DNA of 64,000 nucleotides, from the NCBI RefSeq assembly GCF_010093535.1, contig NW_022985198.1, positions 324,100-388,099 on the forward strand, given 5' to 3'. A program made the translations under genes and the position numbers. The DNA comes from Lindgomyces ingoldianus. Its lineage: Eukaryota > Ascomycota > Dothideomycetes > Pleosporales > Lindgomycetaceae. Below the pieces are notes generated by a model, which was not told where the DNA came from, ran no database searches, and saw only the letters and a program-made list of their open reading frames with translations. Shown here in pieces: positions 10,866 to 20,843 of the stretch. Position 1 is the first letter of the stretch. Each line of letters opens with the position of its first letter.

Positions 10866-12955
10866 TAAGCCTAAAAACTTAATAAATAACTTTATATATA
10901 ACATAGTAAAAAAAAATTACTATATATATTAAAATAATTAAGCTTCTAATACTTAGTTATTAGCTAGAAATAGAGTTATTTTATAAAAACAACACTATAA
11001 ATAATATATTAAATTTTAATAAAGTAGACTTACTAAGCTACTATTAAGAAAGAAAGATTAGAGATAACTATCTATTTTTTTTAAATACTTTGCTACTTAT
11101 AGCATTACTTATATAGTTAATAGCTAGAGCTATACTAAAGCTAAGCTAAATAAAGTTTTTAAAGACTATACTATAGGCTGTAGCTTTTATAGCTAGTATA
11201 AAATTTAAAAGTGTAAAAAAGCATAGTAGTAAGACACTAAATAAAGTAGCATTAATAAAAATGCTATTTAAAAAAAAACACTTTATAAAAGCTAGCTACT
11301 ACTTTTTCTATTAACTTAAAAGTAACTAGAGAAGCACTTTTTACATAAAATGTTTAAGGTAGTAGAAAGAACGCACTTAGATAGTTATTAAATAATAAAA
11401 TTTTAAATAAAGGTCTAAATAAAGCTAATTAAAGCAGCTAAACAGCAGATTCTAGATTATATATAGGTGTATACTTATAAGCTTAATAAGCACTATAGAT
11501 TATAAAGATGTAAAGCGCAACTAGTAGTTTATAGCAATTAATAAAAAAACATTACTACATAAGATACATACGCTGCTACTCTAGTAAAACACTTATTTTA
11601 AATACTAATAGTAATATCTACACGCTTTAACTTAAAGCTTAAATAATATAATATAACTAATATATTTATATATATAGTAATTAACTATAATATCTACATG
11701 TAGATGCTAAAAGGCTATTAGAAACTAGGTATAATACTAAAGCTTTAAAAGCACTATATAGCTTATAAATTTCTCTTTTACTTTAGTAACACTATTTTAT
11801 AATAACTTTTAAAGGCCTTAAGTTCTTAGCTGTTTTATATAAACCCTACTATATAACTAAAGCTAGAATTTTTTTTATATAAACAACTTTATTATTATGT
11901 ATAAAAAAGCTTTAAAGTAGATGCATAGTATATAGTAAACTAGTTATAAGAAAAGTATACTTTAATAAAAAGTAAAAACTTATAATAGTTTCTAAGAGTT
12001 AAGATTATTAAAAATTAATAGTAATAAATAATTTAGCTATTATAAGCCTTATATATTAATAAGATAGCTAGGCTAGCTAATAAAAAAAACCTATAGCACA
12101 CTACACTTATAAGTAGGATTAAACTTATGCTGTAATCTAGTTTTATAACTCTATTAAAAGTAAATTAATATTAGTAGAAGATTAGATCTCTACTCTTTAT
12201 AGTAGTTACTATAAGACTAGACATTGCCTTTACTACATTACGCCTTATATAGTTTCTTATAAATTCTACATCTAACTATTAGAATACAGCTAATTAAGTT
12301 ATCCTATACCTACATGCAACACAGACGTACGCACTCTAATTAGAAGAAGAAGACTACCTTATAGTAGTAAGTAATGCATTATTTATAAATAATACACTAA
12401 ATAAAAAAAGCTTTTAAGGCTATATTATTTAACTATTTAGCAGATAAATTGCATAGTAAGTAAATAAATAAAATATAGTTATAATGTTAATAATAGAAGT
12501 AGAATTACTTACACTATTCTAAGTTACTAAAAAAGCTATGTTTATAAAAATGCTTTTTAATAAACTATAAGTTAAGCTGCCTAATTTAACTATTATAATT
12601 TAGTGTAATAATAAGCAGATAATTTAACTAGTAAATAAAAAAATATCTTAACTTTAAACTAAGCTTTAACATGTTAACATTTATAACTACTAGCTTTAAC
12701 AGAAAGTCTTTTAATAAATAATTAAGGTTATCTATGTCCTCTCTAGCAAGATGCTTGCAGATAGACTTACTAAAGCGCTTTTAGCTAGTAAATAGCTAAG
12801 CTTTCTTTAGCAAATTTAGCTAGTTAACATTAGGGAGAGGATAGTTAGTTAGGAAGCAGATATAGAAGAAATTAAAGCAAGAATAGAAGCCCTAGAAGCA
12901 TACTAAGGTTGCGCAATTAGAAACTAGCTTAAAGCATGTCTAAGCTAAGAGGGTG
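10866..12955 (+). mobile_element. Ty1/copia element, reverse transcriptase and RNase H part (RIP-degraded)
   Basis: Translation through stops shows copia landmarks in order: a degraded KARLVARGxxQ...DYxDTFAPVVK block near 11500-11600, a PEGYRKPGKxLRLxKALYGL-like block near 11700-11760, an FxxDDI-like region near 11880, and near 12735-12780 the end of RNase H reading SSKMLADRLTKALLA almost unchanged. A purine-rich tract (AAGAGGG) precedes the LTR at 12956. It joins the part at 7836-8999 across the nested Fot1-like copy. Confidence 0.8.
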
Positions 12956-13405
12956 TGTCAGATATGCGCACCTACTATTAAGACAGAAGGAACGCTGGAC
13001 AAAAGCTGCTACATAGTACAAGCAATAAGCTCAAACAGTATGTTGCTGCAAACTGCTGCATGTTGCAGCATTTTGCAATATTTTGCAACAAATTGCAGCA
13101 TGTTGCTGCATTTTGCAATATTTTGCAACAAATTGCAGCATGTTGCAGCATTTTGCAATATTTTGCAACAAATTGCAGCATGTTGCAGCATTTTGCAATA
13201 TTTTGCAACAAATTGCAGCATGTTGCAAGCTGGTCGCGCATAGGGCTAGTGCGCGAGGGACTCGGACCGGAAAAACAAAGCCGGGCAACACAGGCAGACA
13301 AAAAAAAAGATTGATCAATTAATACAATTAATCATCATCCTATACATCATATCCAAAACCCATCATTCATCTTAGAAAGCCCAGAAACAGTGCTTCAATC
13401 TAACA
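12956..13405 (+). repeat. Copia 3' LTR (450 bp) carrying a minisatellite
   Basis: Starts TGTCAGAT and ends ATCTAACA, inverted ends as in copia LTRs, and directly follows the RNase H region and a purine tract. It is much less AT-mutated than the coding region. The sequence after it (GTTATAGAATAC) loosely resembles a mutated copia primer-binding site, so it could also have served as a 5' LTR. No partner LTR is in the window, so the boundaries rest on the terminal repeats alone. Confidence 0.65.
13061..13220. repeat. 40-bp minisatellite, four copies
   Basis: Four head-to-tail 40-bp units at 13061-13100, 13101-13140, 13141-13180 and 13181-13220, identical except for one AG-to-CT swap (TGCAGCA/TGCTGCA) near the start of the second, plus a related partial unit at 13041-13060. 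Each unit is built of TTGCAA and TGCAGCA words and is nearly self-complementary, which leaves several frames on both strands open. Those frames (repeats of Cys-Ser-Met-Leu-Gln) are a by-product of the repeat, not a gene. Confidence 0.95.
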
Positions 13406-13894
13406 GTTATAGAATACTAGATTAATTACTATTAAATAAACAGCTAATGTTAAAATAAAAGTGTATAATACATATAAAAATAAGCTAATCTACTCTTGTC
13501 TAATGTAGTGAATTTAGACTTTAAATAGTTAGAATCTAGGTAAAAAACTTAGACAAATTACTACCTCTAAGATAGAGATTTTTTGCTGCTTATATACACG
13601 CTACTTCTTTATTCTATGCTTTACAGCATCTAGCTAATTTTTCTTTATCTATTCTAGTCTAATATAGCTATAATTAGCTAATGTTAAGTTTAATTATAAC
13701 ATTATCCTCTTTTATAAAAACAAAAGTACATTTTTATATAACCTAATAAGTTAATAGTAAAAGTAGTAGTAAGACGTTAAGTAGTAGTAGGAAAGTAAAA
13801 GAGTTTCTTTGTTACTTAACATAGTAACAAAAGGTATTCTAGGCTACTCTACTAAAGATAAACGTTATAGTAAAAGTTTATATATAATAGTAGT
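13406..13894. other. AT-rich, unassigned
   Basis: RIP-like AT-rich sequence between the copia LTR and a foldback fragment. It may be the start of another copia copy, but I could not decode any conserved block. Confidence 0.4.
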
Positions 13895-14172
13895 TGTTAA
13901 ATAGGCTCTTTTATCTAGCTGCTTATAGTATAAGCACTTAAGTAGCAAGAGTAAGAGTAGTGTACAGTGTGCACAGCGTACGAAGTAGGTAGGGTGGAGG
14001 CAACATGTTTCTAGTTCTATTGCTCTGTCTTTCCTCTGTACAGAGGAAAAGGGGAATATCTAGATGTTCGCGCACAGATGTTCGCGCACAAGCATTATGT
14101 GACATAGTTACATGATCCTTCTTGTACGCGATAAATATCTAGACTGTAACGCTGTTGCTACGTATAGACAGT
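13895..14172 (+). mobile_element. Single arm of the foldback element (solo fragment)
   Basis: Matches the left arm of the element at 16421-18109 from its terminus TGTTAAATAGGCTC through about 278 bp and then diverges. It holds the word CACTTAAGTAGC without interruption, and so provides the empty site for the TRIM-like insertion at 16469-17023. It is better preserved in GC than the arm at 16421. Confidence 0.8.
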
Positions 14173-14311
14173 AGTAGTATTCTATATATAAAGTATAAAA
14201 AGCTACTAACTTTCTTTTTTCCTTATCTTTTTTCTCTCTACTTATTTATTTCTTATAGTAAGTAATTTTAAACTAGTTACACTTAAATATATTTAATTAA
14301 CTTTAGCTATA

Positions 14312-16177
14312 ACGTACTTCATAGGCGAGTTGCTCACACACCTAAGTCGCTTACTTTTGCCAAGACCCTACCCTAACAAACTCTATTCTAGCCTATAACA
14401 ACCCGCTCTAGCACTATATAGTACAGTACAGCCTAGAATATTATTTAAATACTACTTCTACTTCTTACTTACATGTTTGCGTGTTATGCCTAGTCTAATT
14501 ACACTATTTATAGCGCCTTTAAGATAGCTTACTTACTTTAGCTTATACTTACTTCTTTGCCTTCTTTTTATTACTGCGCGCTTTAAACTCCTTTAAAGCT
14601 ATTAAGCATAGGCTTTTTTAAATTATTAAAGTCTTTTTTGCCTTAATTTACTTTTTTTTATGTAATTTATATTATGTAGTAGCTTTATTAGCTACTTAAA
14701 GCTTAGTAATTTCTTATTATACTAACACTAGCTTATATATAATTATTACTACTTTTTTTAAAACTTTTTTAAACACCTTAACTATAAAAGTTAGTAAACT
14801 ATTTATATACTTCTAAATTTTTATTTTTATAAGTATTAATTATAACTTAAGTTTTAAAGTATTACTTAGAGTTTATAACTACTAAGGCTTATTATATATA
14901 AGTAGTAGTAGTAATAAAGTGTGCAACTTTATATTAAAGCTTATTATAACTTATTATAAGTTAAAAGAAACTAATCTAGCGCTTTAAAACTTTTTTTAAA
15001 TATTACTAAAAGTAATTATAGTATTATAAGCTACTTTAAAGCATAGTAGAAACTTTATTTTTATAATATAAGTAATTTAATTATGTATAAAGTTTTTAGC
15101 TTAGCGCTTATATACTTTTTTTAAAAAAGTAAAACAACCTATATTAAGTAGCTATAAAAAGTATAATAAGTAAAAAAGTATATAAATAGTAATAATTTTA
15201 TTATCTTTATAGTATTACTAAAAATAAAGTAAGTTATAGCTTTTATAGCTATTAATAACTAGTAAATAGTAGCTACTAATAGTACACTTCTTTATATGCG
15301 CGTTAAAGTGCTTTAACTAGTCTAGACTAAGCTAATTAGTAGTCTAGCTATACTTAAAAATTATAATAACTTAATTTTAAAGTAAATTTTTCTTTTTATA
15401 CTAGTTTAAAAAGTAGTTACTACTTTAAAAAATAATAAAAAGTAGAATAGCCTACTTTATAGCATTAATGCTCTAGATAGCTATTATCTACTTCTAGTTA
15501 CTTAGCTAGACTACTTTTAGCTATTCTTGTCTCTCTAAACTTATAATAACTACTCTAGTAAATATTTAGCCTATTATAAACTTTATTTTATTAAAGTTAT
15601 ATATATTATTATCTTAGATGCTATACTTAGCTTTAATATTCTTTATAAAGTTAAACTAGCTTTAAATTACTATAAAAATTTTATAAAAAGCTTTTTTATA
15701 GTTATACTTATACTTAAACTTTACTTTAAGCTTTAAGTAACACTTAATAAATATATTAAGCTAGTTTATACTAATATAGCTTATATTATACTTAGTGTAT
15801 AAAGAATTAGCTATATTAGCTATAGCTACTAGCTAAAAGAGAAATCTTTACATATCTAGCTTAAGTATGTGCTAAATAATTACTTACTTTTTATTATTAT
15901 TTAGCTTTTATAAGTTAGCTATATAATTAGCTTAGAAAAGTTATCTAGTGTGTTAGTTACTTATTATTTTTTAAAAGACCTTATAAATAGCTGTAGCATG
16001 TTACTTAAAAAGTATTACATTTTATTTAAAAGCTTAAAGTATAAGCTATATCTAACATTCTTTTAACATGTCTAAGTAGTGTTGTTAGAAATGCATTATT
16101 ATAAGAAAAGTAGTGTAGTAAAGTCTTAGCAAAAGTAAGCAACTTAGGTGTGTAAGCAACTTGCCTATAAAGTACGT
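14312..16177 (-). mobile_element. Full-length Fot1/pogo-like DNA transposon, copy E (1866 bp)
   Basis: Same length and orientation as copy D, with the terminal repeat starting ACGTACTTCATAGGCGAGTT and TA on both sides (14310-14311, 16178-16179). The reverse complement holds the same degraded pogo transposase. It carries more AT changes than copy D at many aligned sites. No open frame survives. Confidence 0.88.
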
Positions 16178-16179
16178 TA

Positions 16180-16420
16180 GAGGATTTTTAACTTTTCTTA
16201 ACTTAGCGTTTTTCTAAGTAAATTAATTTTTAGTTTTATTTATTCTTATCTATTTTTATTCTATTTAGTCTACTATAGCTAATAATTTACCTTACGTTCT
16301 AAACTAGCAATTTAAGAATAAAAAAGTAGCTTCTTTTTCTAGTTTAATAAAATCTTTAGTTAGACTTTATAAAGTATTTCTAAACTCTTTACATTTTCTT
16401 TCTTTTTAAAATAAGGTTCT
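16180..16420. other. AT-rich spacer, nothing recognised
   Basis: AT-rich sequence between Fot1-like copy E and the foldback element. No repeat ends or coding remnants were found. Confidence 0.4.
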
Positions 16421-18109
16421 TGTTAAATAGGCTCTTTTAGCTAGCTGCTTATAGTATAAGCACTTAAGTGTAAGGCCAAGATGGCGCTTACGTGCGACAG
16501 GTATATATACTATTCTGCACCTGAAAATTAATGTTGGTTGATTATTCGCACCTTTTTAGTTGTATTGGCGTAGTGGTACAGAGCTCCGTCCTTACATAAT
16601 AATCAACCAACGACGAGGACGGTCGCGCGTTTGACCCACACCTCGGACAGCTTAGCCAGTTTTTAGACTGAAACGTGAGGCGGCCTCTTCTAGCGCCACG
16701 TTGTAGCTGCTGGGAGGTCTAGTGTATATGGCTTAGCTGGCGTGGGCCACTAAGCGTTGTGTTGTTATTTATCCCGCGCCTCTGGGCCGCAGGTGGTTAG
16801 CCTCTGGCCGGTAACCGAGACATGCGCATGGCGCCTCTGAGCTGCGGGTAGGTCATGTGACGCCTGGGACATGCGTCTGCTAAGAAGGGGGATAATGTAA
16901 GGCCAAGATGGCGCTTACGTGCGACAGGTATATATACTATTCTGCACCCGAAAATCAACGTTGGTTGATTATTCGCACCTTTTTGGTTGTATTGGCGTAG
17001 TGGTACAGAGCTCCGTCCTTACATTAAGTAGTAAAAGTAAGAGTAGTGTACAGTGTGCACAGCGTACAAAGTAGGTAGGGTAGAGGCAACATGTTTCTAG
17101 TTCTATTGCTCTGTCTTTTCTCTGTACAGAGAAAAAGAGGAATATCTAGATGTTTGTGCACAGATGTTTACACACAAGCATTATGTAACATAGTTACATA
17201 ATCCTTCTTATGCGCAATAACTATCTAGACTATAACACTATTGCTATGTATAAACACTAGCAACTTTCTGTTTTTATCTAAGAAGTTGCCTTCTGTACTA
17301 GTTACCTTTCTTCTATTTATGCAGATCTATCTAAATATGTTCTGCCTATACTCTACCCTATTTGTTAGAACTTGCCCTAGTGATGCTATACGTTAGGATA
17401 GGCTAGTTATGCTTTGTAAATAGCTCTGTGGATAATGTAGAGTGTTTAAGCTATTGTTATCTAGCCTTGTACACTTGTCCTGTGAATGTCTGGCGGTGTA
17501 CAGGCTGTTTGTGCGGGATTCTGTGACAGGATAGTGTGGGATCCTTGTGTAGAGAGGTGCGTGCGATAGAAAAGACAAAAGGAAATAGGCCTTGTACAGA
17601 GGTGTTGTTAGTCTAGTTAGTCTAAGGTATCTTTGCGCAAAGGATCTAGCTAGTCTACAGATGCTTCTATTTACAAAGCACAACTAGCCTATCCTAACGT
17701 ACAACATCACTAGAACAAGTTCTAACAAATAAGGTAGAGTATAGGCAGAACATATTTAGATAGACCTGCATAAACAGAAGGGAAGTAACTAGTATAGAAG
17801 GCAACTTTTTAGACAAAAACAGAAAGTTGCTAGTGTTTGTATGTAGCAATAGTGTTATAGTCTAGATAGTTATTGCGCATAAGAAGGATTATGTAACTAT
17901 GTTACATAATGCTTATGCATAAACATCTATGCGCAAACATCTAGATATTCCTCTTTTTCTCTGTACAGAGAAAAGACAGAGCAATAGAACTAGAAACATG
18001 TTGCTTCTACCCTACCTACTTTATACGCTGTGCACACTGTACACTACTCTTACTCTTGCTACTTAAGTGCTTATACTATAAGCAGCTAGCTAAAAGAGCC
18101 TATTTAACA
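16421..18109. mobile_element. Foldback element with ~443-bp inverted arms
   Basis: The left arm (16421-17423 after removing the nested element) and the right arm (17667-18109) are inverted copies of each other over about 443 bp, starting TGTTAAATAGG and ending CCTATTTAACA. They enclose a unique GC-normal centre of about 243 bp (17424-17666) with only a short frame of no recognised content. Without the nested TRIM it is about 1.13 kb and non-autonomous. I find no clear target duplication. The arms contain GTACAGTGTGCAC- and GACATAGTTACATGAT-type inner palindromes. Confidence 0.8.
16469..17023 (+). mobile_element. TRIM-like miniature LTR element (555 bp) with putative self-primer
   Basis: Two 128-bp direct repeats (16469-16596 and 16896-17023), each starting TGTAAGG and ending CCTTACA, enclose 299 bp with no coding capacity. 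The target duplication TTAAG lies at 16464-16468 and 17024-17028, and the uninterrupted site is present at 13895-14172. A purine tract (AAGAAGGGGGA, about 16882-16892) precedes the 3' repeat. Bases 16598-16612, one base after the 5' repeat, are the exact reverse complement of 16959-16973 inside the 3' repeat (14 of 15 for the 5' repeat). That segment lies about 30 bp downstream of a TATATATA box, about where a transcript should begin. This is the arrangement of Tf1-type self-primed retrotransposons. The repeats differ at four sites, all transitions. Confidence 0.88.
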
Positions 18110-18780
18110 AATAGCATAAATATACTACTATAAAACTACCTTTTTACTTTTATTATTTATTAAATATTACTAAAGTTATTACCTTTTAAATATTGTTTAA
18201 TTCTATTTAAATTAGCTAGCTAAATATTAGTGTAATAAATTTAATTTATAAAGAGAAAATTTAGAAGCTAAAATAAGCTTTAAAATAAGCTATTAATTAT
18301 CTAATTTAGATTAAAACTAATAGAGATAGTTGAAGTTAAAGTTTTACTACTAATATATACCTCTTACTATTCTAAGCTCCGCTTTTCCAAGACATTTATA
18401 AATTAGCGTAGTATGTTATTCTAAAGACTTAGTAGAGATAGGTAAAAGAAAACATAACATATAACTACTGCTACTAGTAAAGTTACAAAGTTAAAACTTG
18501 GACTATTTATAAATTAGATTTTTATTTATTATTTAATAAATTAATGTAGGTGTTGTAGAGTAAAATGCAATTTAAGTACAAAATGTTTGTTAGAGTAGAC
18601 TGTTTACTTGTGTAGACTGCGTTGCTTGTAAAATATATTACTTATTAAAATCTAATTTAGTTTAAAAGTATAGTAGTAGTGCTATAATAATTCTTAGTTA
18701 GGCTAGTGCATATTAGAGAAAGTTTATAGTTACTATATTACTTAAAAATTAACAAAAGTCTCTTAGACAGCTAGACAGAG
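18110..18780. other. AT-rich end of the RIP block
   Basis: AT-rich, TA-dense sequence without recognisable repeat ends. Base composition becomes normal near 18780, the sharp edge of the AT block. Confidence 0.5.
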
Positions 18781-19922
18781 AAAGCGTTTTTACGCCCCTA
18801 ATTAGCTAGCCTTGTTAGTAGAGGACCTAGTAGGGGTAGCCCCTTCTATTCGCAGGGGGAGAGGGTCCTCAGGGGCTCCGAGCTTCTCTGCACAGTTGGC
18901 CGAGCACTTGAGATAAGCACTTGATGAGTTTGCCTACACCGCTCGTGATCCGCCACGAAAGTGACTCAGTCTGGCTTGTAGGTCTAGCGATACAATACTT
19001 AGCATGGCAACATAGAGAAGAGGACACGGAAAGTTTTCATGCTTCCTAAAGTAGGTAGAAATATACGACTTGCGACATGGTACGTCAAGGAATCACCGGA
19101 CAACGAATCCGGCTTCAGAGATGAGATAAGTCGTGTAGAAGAGGCACACAGCCAATGTCCGGAATAGCATGTCCTCAACATACGGCCACCTTCGATCTAT
19201 CTCTTACTACCGCTCCCGTCTCTACGACTCTTGGATTATTACCAATTAGGACTACAGCCCTTAGTTCGCCTTCTTCCAACCACTCCACCTCCAAAATGTC
19301 CTCCAACGTCTGCCTTTGTAGCAAAACCTGGCATCCCACCAAACAGCCCCCACTTCACCCCTTTCTCATGCTCGCGATCCCTAACCTAACCGGAAGCCCG
19401 AATCCCGATCCATTAAGGCACATCCGACGAATTTCGGCTTCTCGCCAAGCCCACCACCCATAAACAACGCTTAGTCAGACTCAGCAAGAGGCTTTCAGCA
19501 GCCAATAAACGCCGCCAACTAGATGGTATATGGTGGCTGCCCAATACACTCACTGCAACGGCTGCAGTGACGAGTAGTGACGAGTATGTTGGAGTTAGAG
19601 TTGGCAGGGATGTTGTGGAGCTGCGCCCCTTCGGAGGACGGTGTGATGGCATAGATGTCTTGTGCTAGATAACGTTATGGGCTGGGGGTTAGGAGAGATC
19701 GGTGATAAGAGGGATTGGTGGTCAGAGGAAGTGAAGGTGGAGGGAGTGTATATAATAAGGTGAGGAAGGGCGGGACAATAGACAACCAGTTCTACTTCTA
19801 CCTCAAGTTGCGATCTTGACAAGGGTTTCCCTCACACTCAACCTCTACGAAACCCATTACCTACTCCCACACAACCAAATCGTAACTCATCTATATAAAG
19901 AGCCACACCGAATTCAACGAAC
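18781..19922. other. Intergenic, upstream of the SDR gene
   Basis: Base composition is normal from here on. Several short overlapping frames exist on both strands, but none has a recognisable product. The last part is the promoter of the dehydrogenase. Confidence 0.4.
19891..19900 (+). promoter_or_regulatory. TATA-like box of the SDR gene
   Basis: CTATATAAAG lies about 23-30 bp before the start codon at 19923. If it is the core promoter, the 5' leader is very short. The position is right for a TATA box but the role is inferred. Confidence 0.4.
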
Positions 19923-20843
19923 ATGTCCTCCCCAACTCCCGTTTGGTTCATCACAGCCGCCAGCTCCGGATTTGGCAAATACATGGCCTTCGAAGCTCTC
20001 TCGCGCGGCCACAAAGTCATTGCTAGCGCCCGCAGCACCACCAGAATCCAGGATCTCAAGGAAGCTGGAGCTGACATAGTTACTCTAGACGTGACTTCCC
20101 CCCTCCCTGAGTTGCAGAAGACTGCGAAAGAAGCCAATGACAAACACGGCTACATCACGCATCTTGTTAATGCTGCAGGATACATCCTCGCGGGTGCGGT
20201 GGAGGAGACCTCGTAAGCATTAATCTTAAAGTGGTCCTCTGGTGGTGTTGACCTATTCTAATATATCCACAGACCACAAGAAGATTTTGATCATTTCAAT
20301 ACAAATGTCTTCGGCATGCTCAACGTCAGCAAAGCCTTCCTACCCTACCTCCGCAGCACCTGCGGCGAAAAGACAATCTCGAACTTCGGCTCCATTGCAT
20401 CGTGGGTGGGAGGAGCAGGCTATGCGCTTTACAGCGGTTCCAAATGGGCTTGTTCTGGGATTTCTGAAGCTATGCGCGCTGAGCTCGCGCCTTTCAATAT
20501 CAAAGTGACTTCCATAGAGCCGGGATATTTCAGAACGGGATTTTTGAACCCTGCTGCGAGGGTTGAATCGGCAGTTCGGATTAAGGCATATGATGAGACG
20601 GAGGTTGGAGCCCTGCGGAAGAAATTTACGGAGGTGGATAATAATCAGCCTGGGGACGTGAAGAAGGGATGTAAGGTGCTGATTGATATTTTGACGCACA
20701 CTGGTCTTGCTGAGGGCAAAGAAATCCCGATTCGAGTAGCGCTAGGGTCAGACTCCCCACTGGTGATTATGAACAAGATTAGACAGACTGAGGATTTGTT
20801 GAAGGAGTGGGATCTGATTACCACAAATACGGATCATGAGTGA
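19923..20843 (+). CDS. Short-chain dehydrogenase/reductase (classical SDR)
   Basis: Predicted NAD(P)-dependent oxidoreductase of 286 residues; the substrate cannot be told from sequence. Two exons, 19923-20212 and 20273-20843, flank a 60-bp GTAAGC...CACAG intron that restores the frame. The N-terminal Rossmann glycine motif reads TAASSGFG (residues ~10-17), followed by the DVTS acidic block, the NAAG motif (~87) and the catalytic residues Ser (in SIASW) and YSGSK (Tyr and Lys). Later residues (PGYFRTGF) match the loop closing over the cofactor. The first ATG is chosen because the next one would remove the nucleotide-binding motif. It is the first intact gene after the AT block and has no partner gene beside it. 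It resembles the broad fungal group related to retinol-dehydrogenase-type SDRs. Confidence 0.9.

Noticed and set aside
13041..13227. CRISPR array
   Set aside because: Units are contiguous without unique spacers and the DNA is fungal; it is a minisatellite. The same holds for 7356-7424.
12953..13322. Cys-rich open frames on both strands over the 40-bp repeat
   Set aside because: The frames exist only because the repeat unit is 40 bp and nearly self-complementary; the 'proteins' repeat the unit and have no family.
16551..16600. tRNA-like gene in the TRIM (GGCGTAGTGGTACAGAGC)
   Set aside because: Resembles an A box by eye, but there is no B box or cloverleaf partner; it is part of the LTR.
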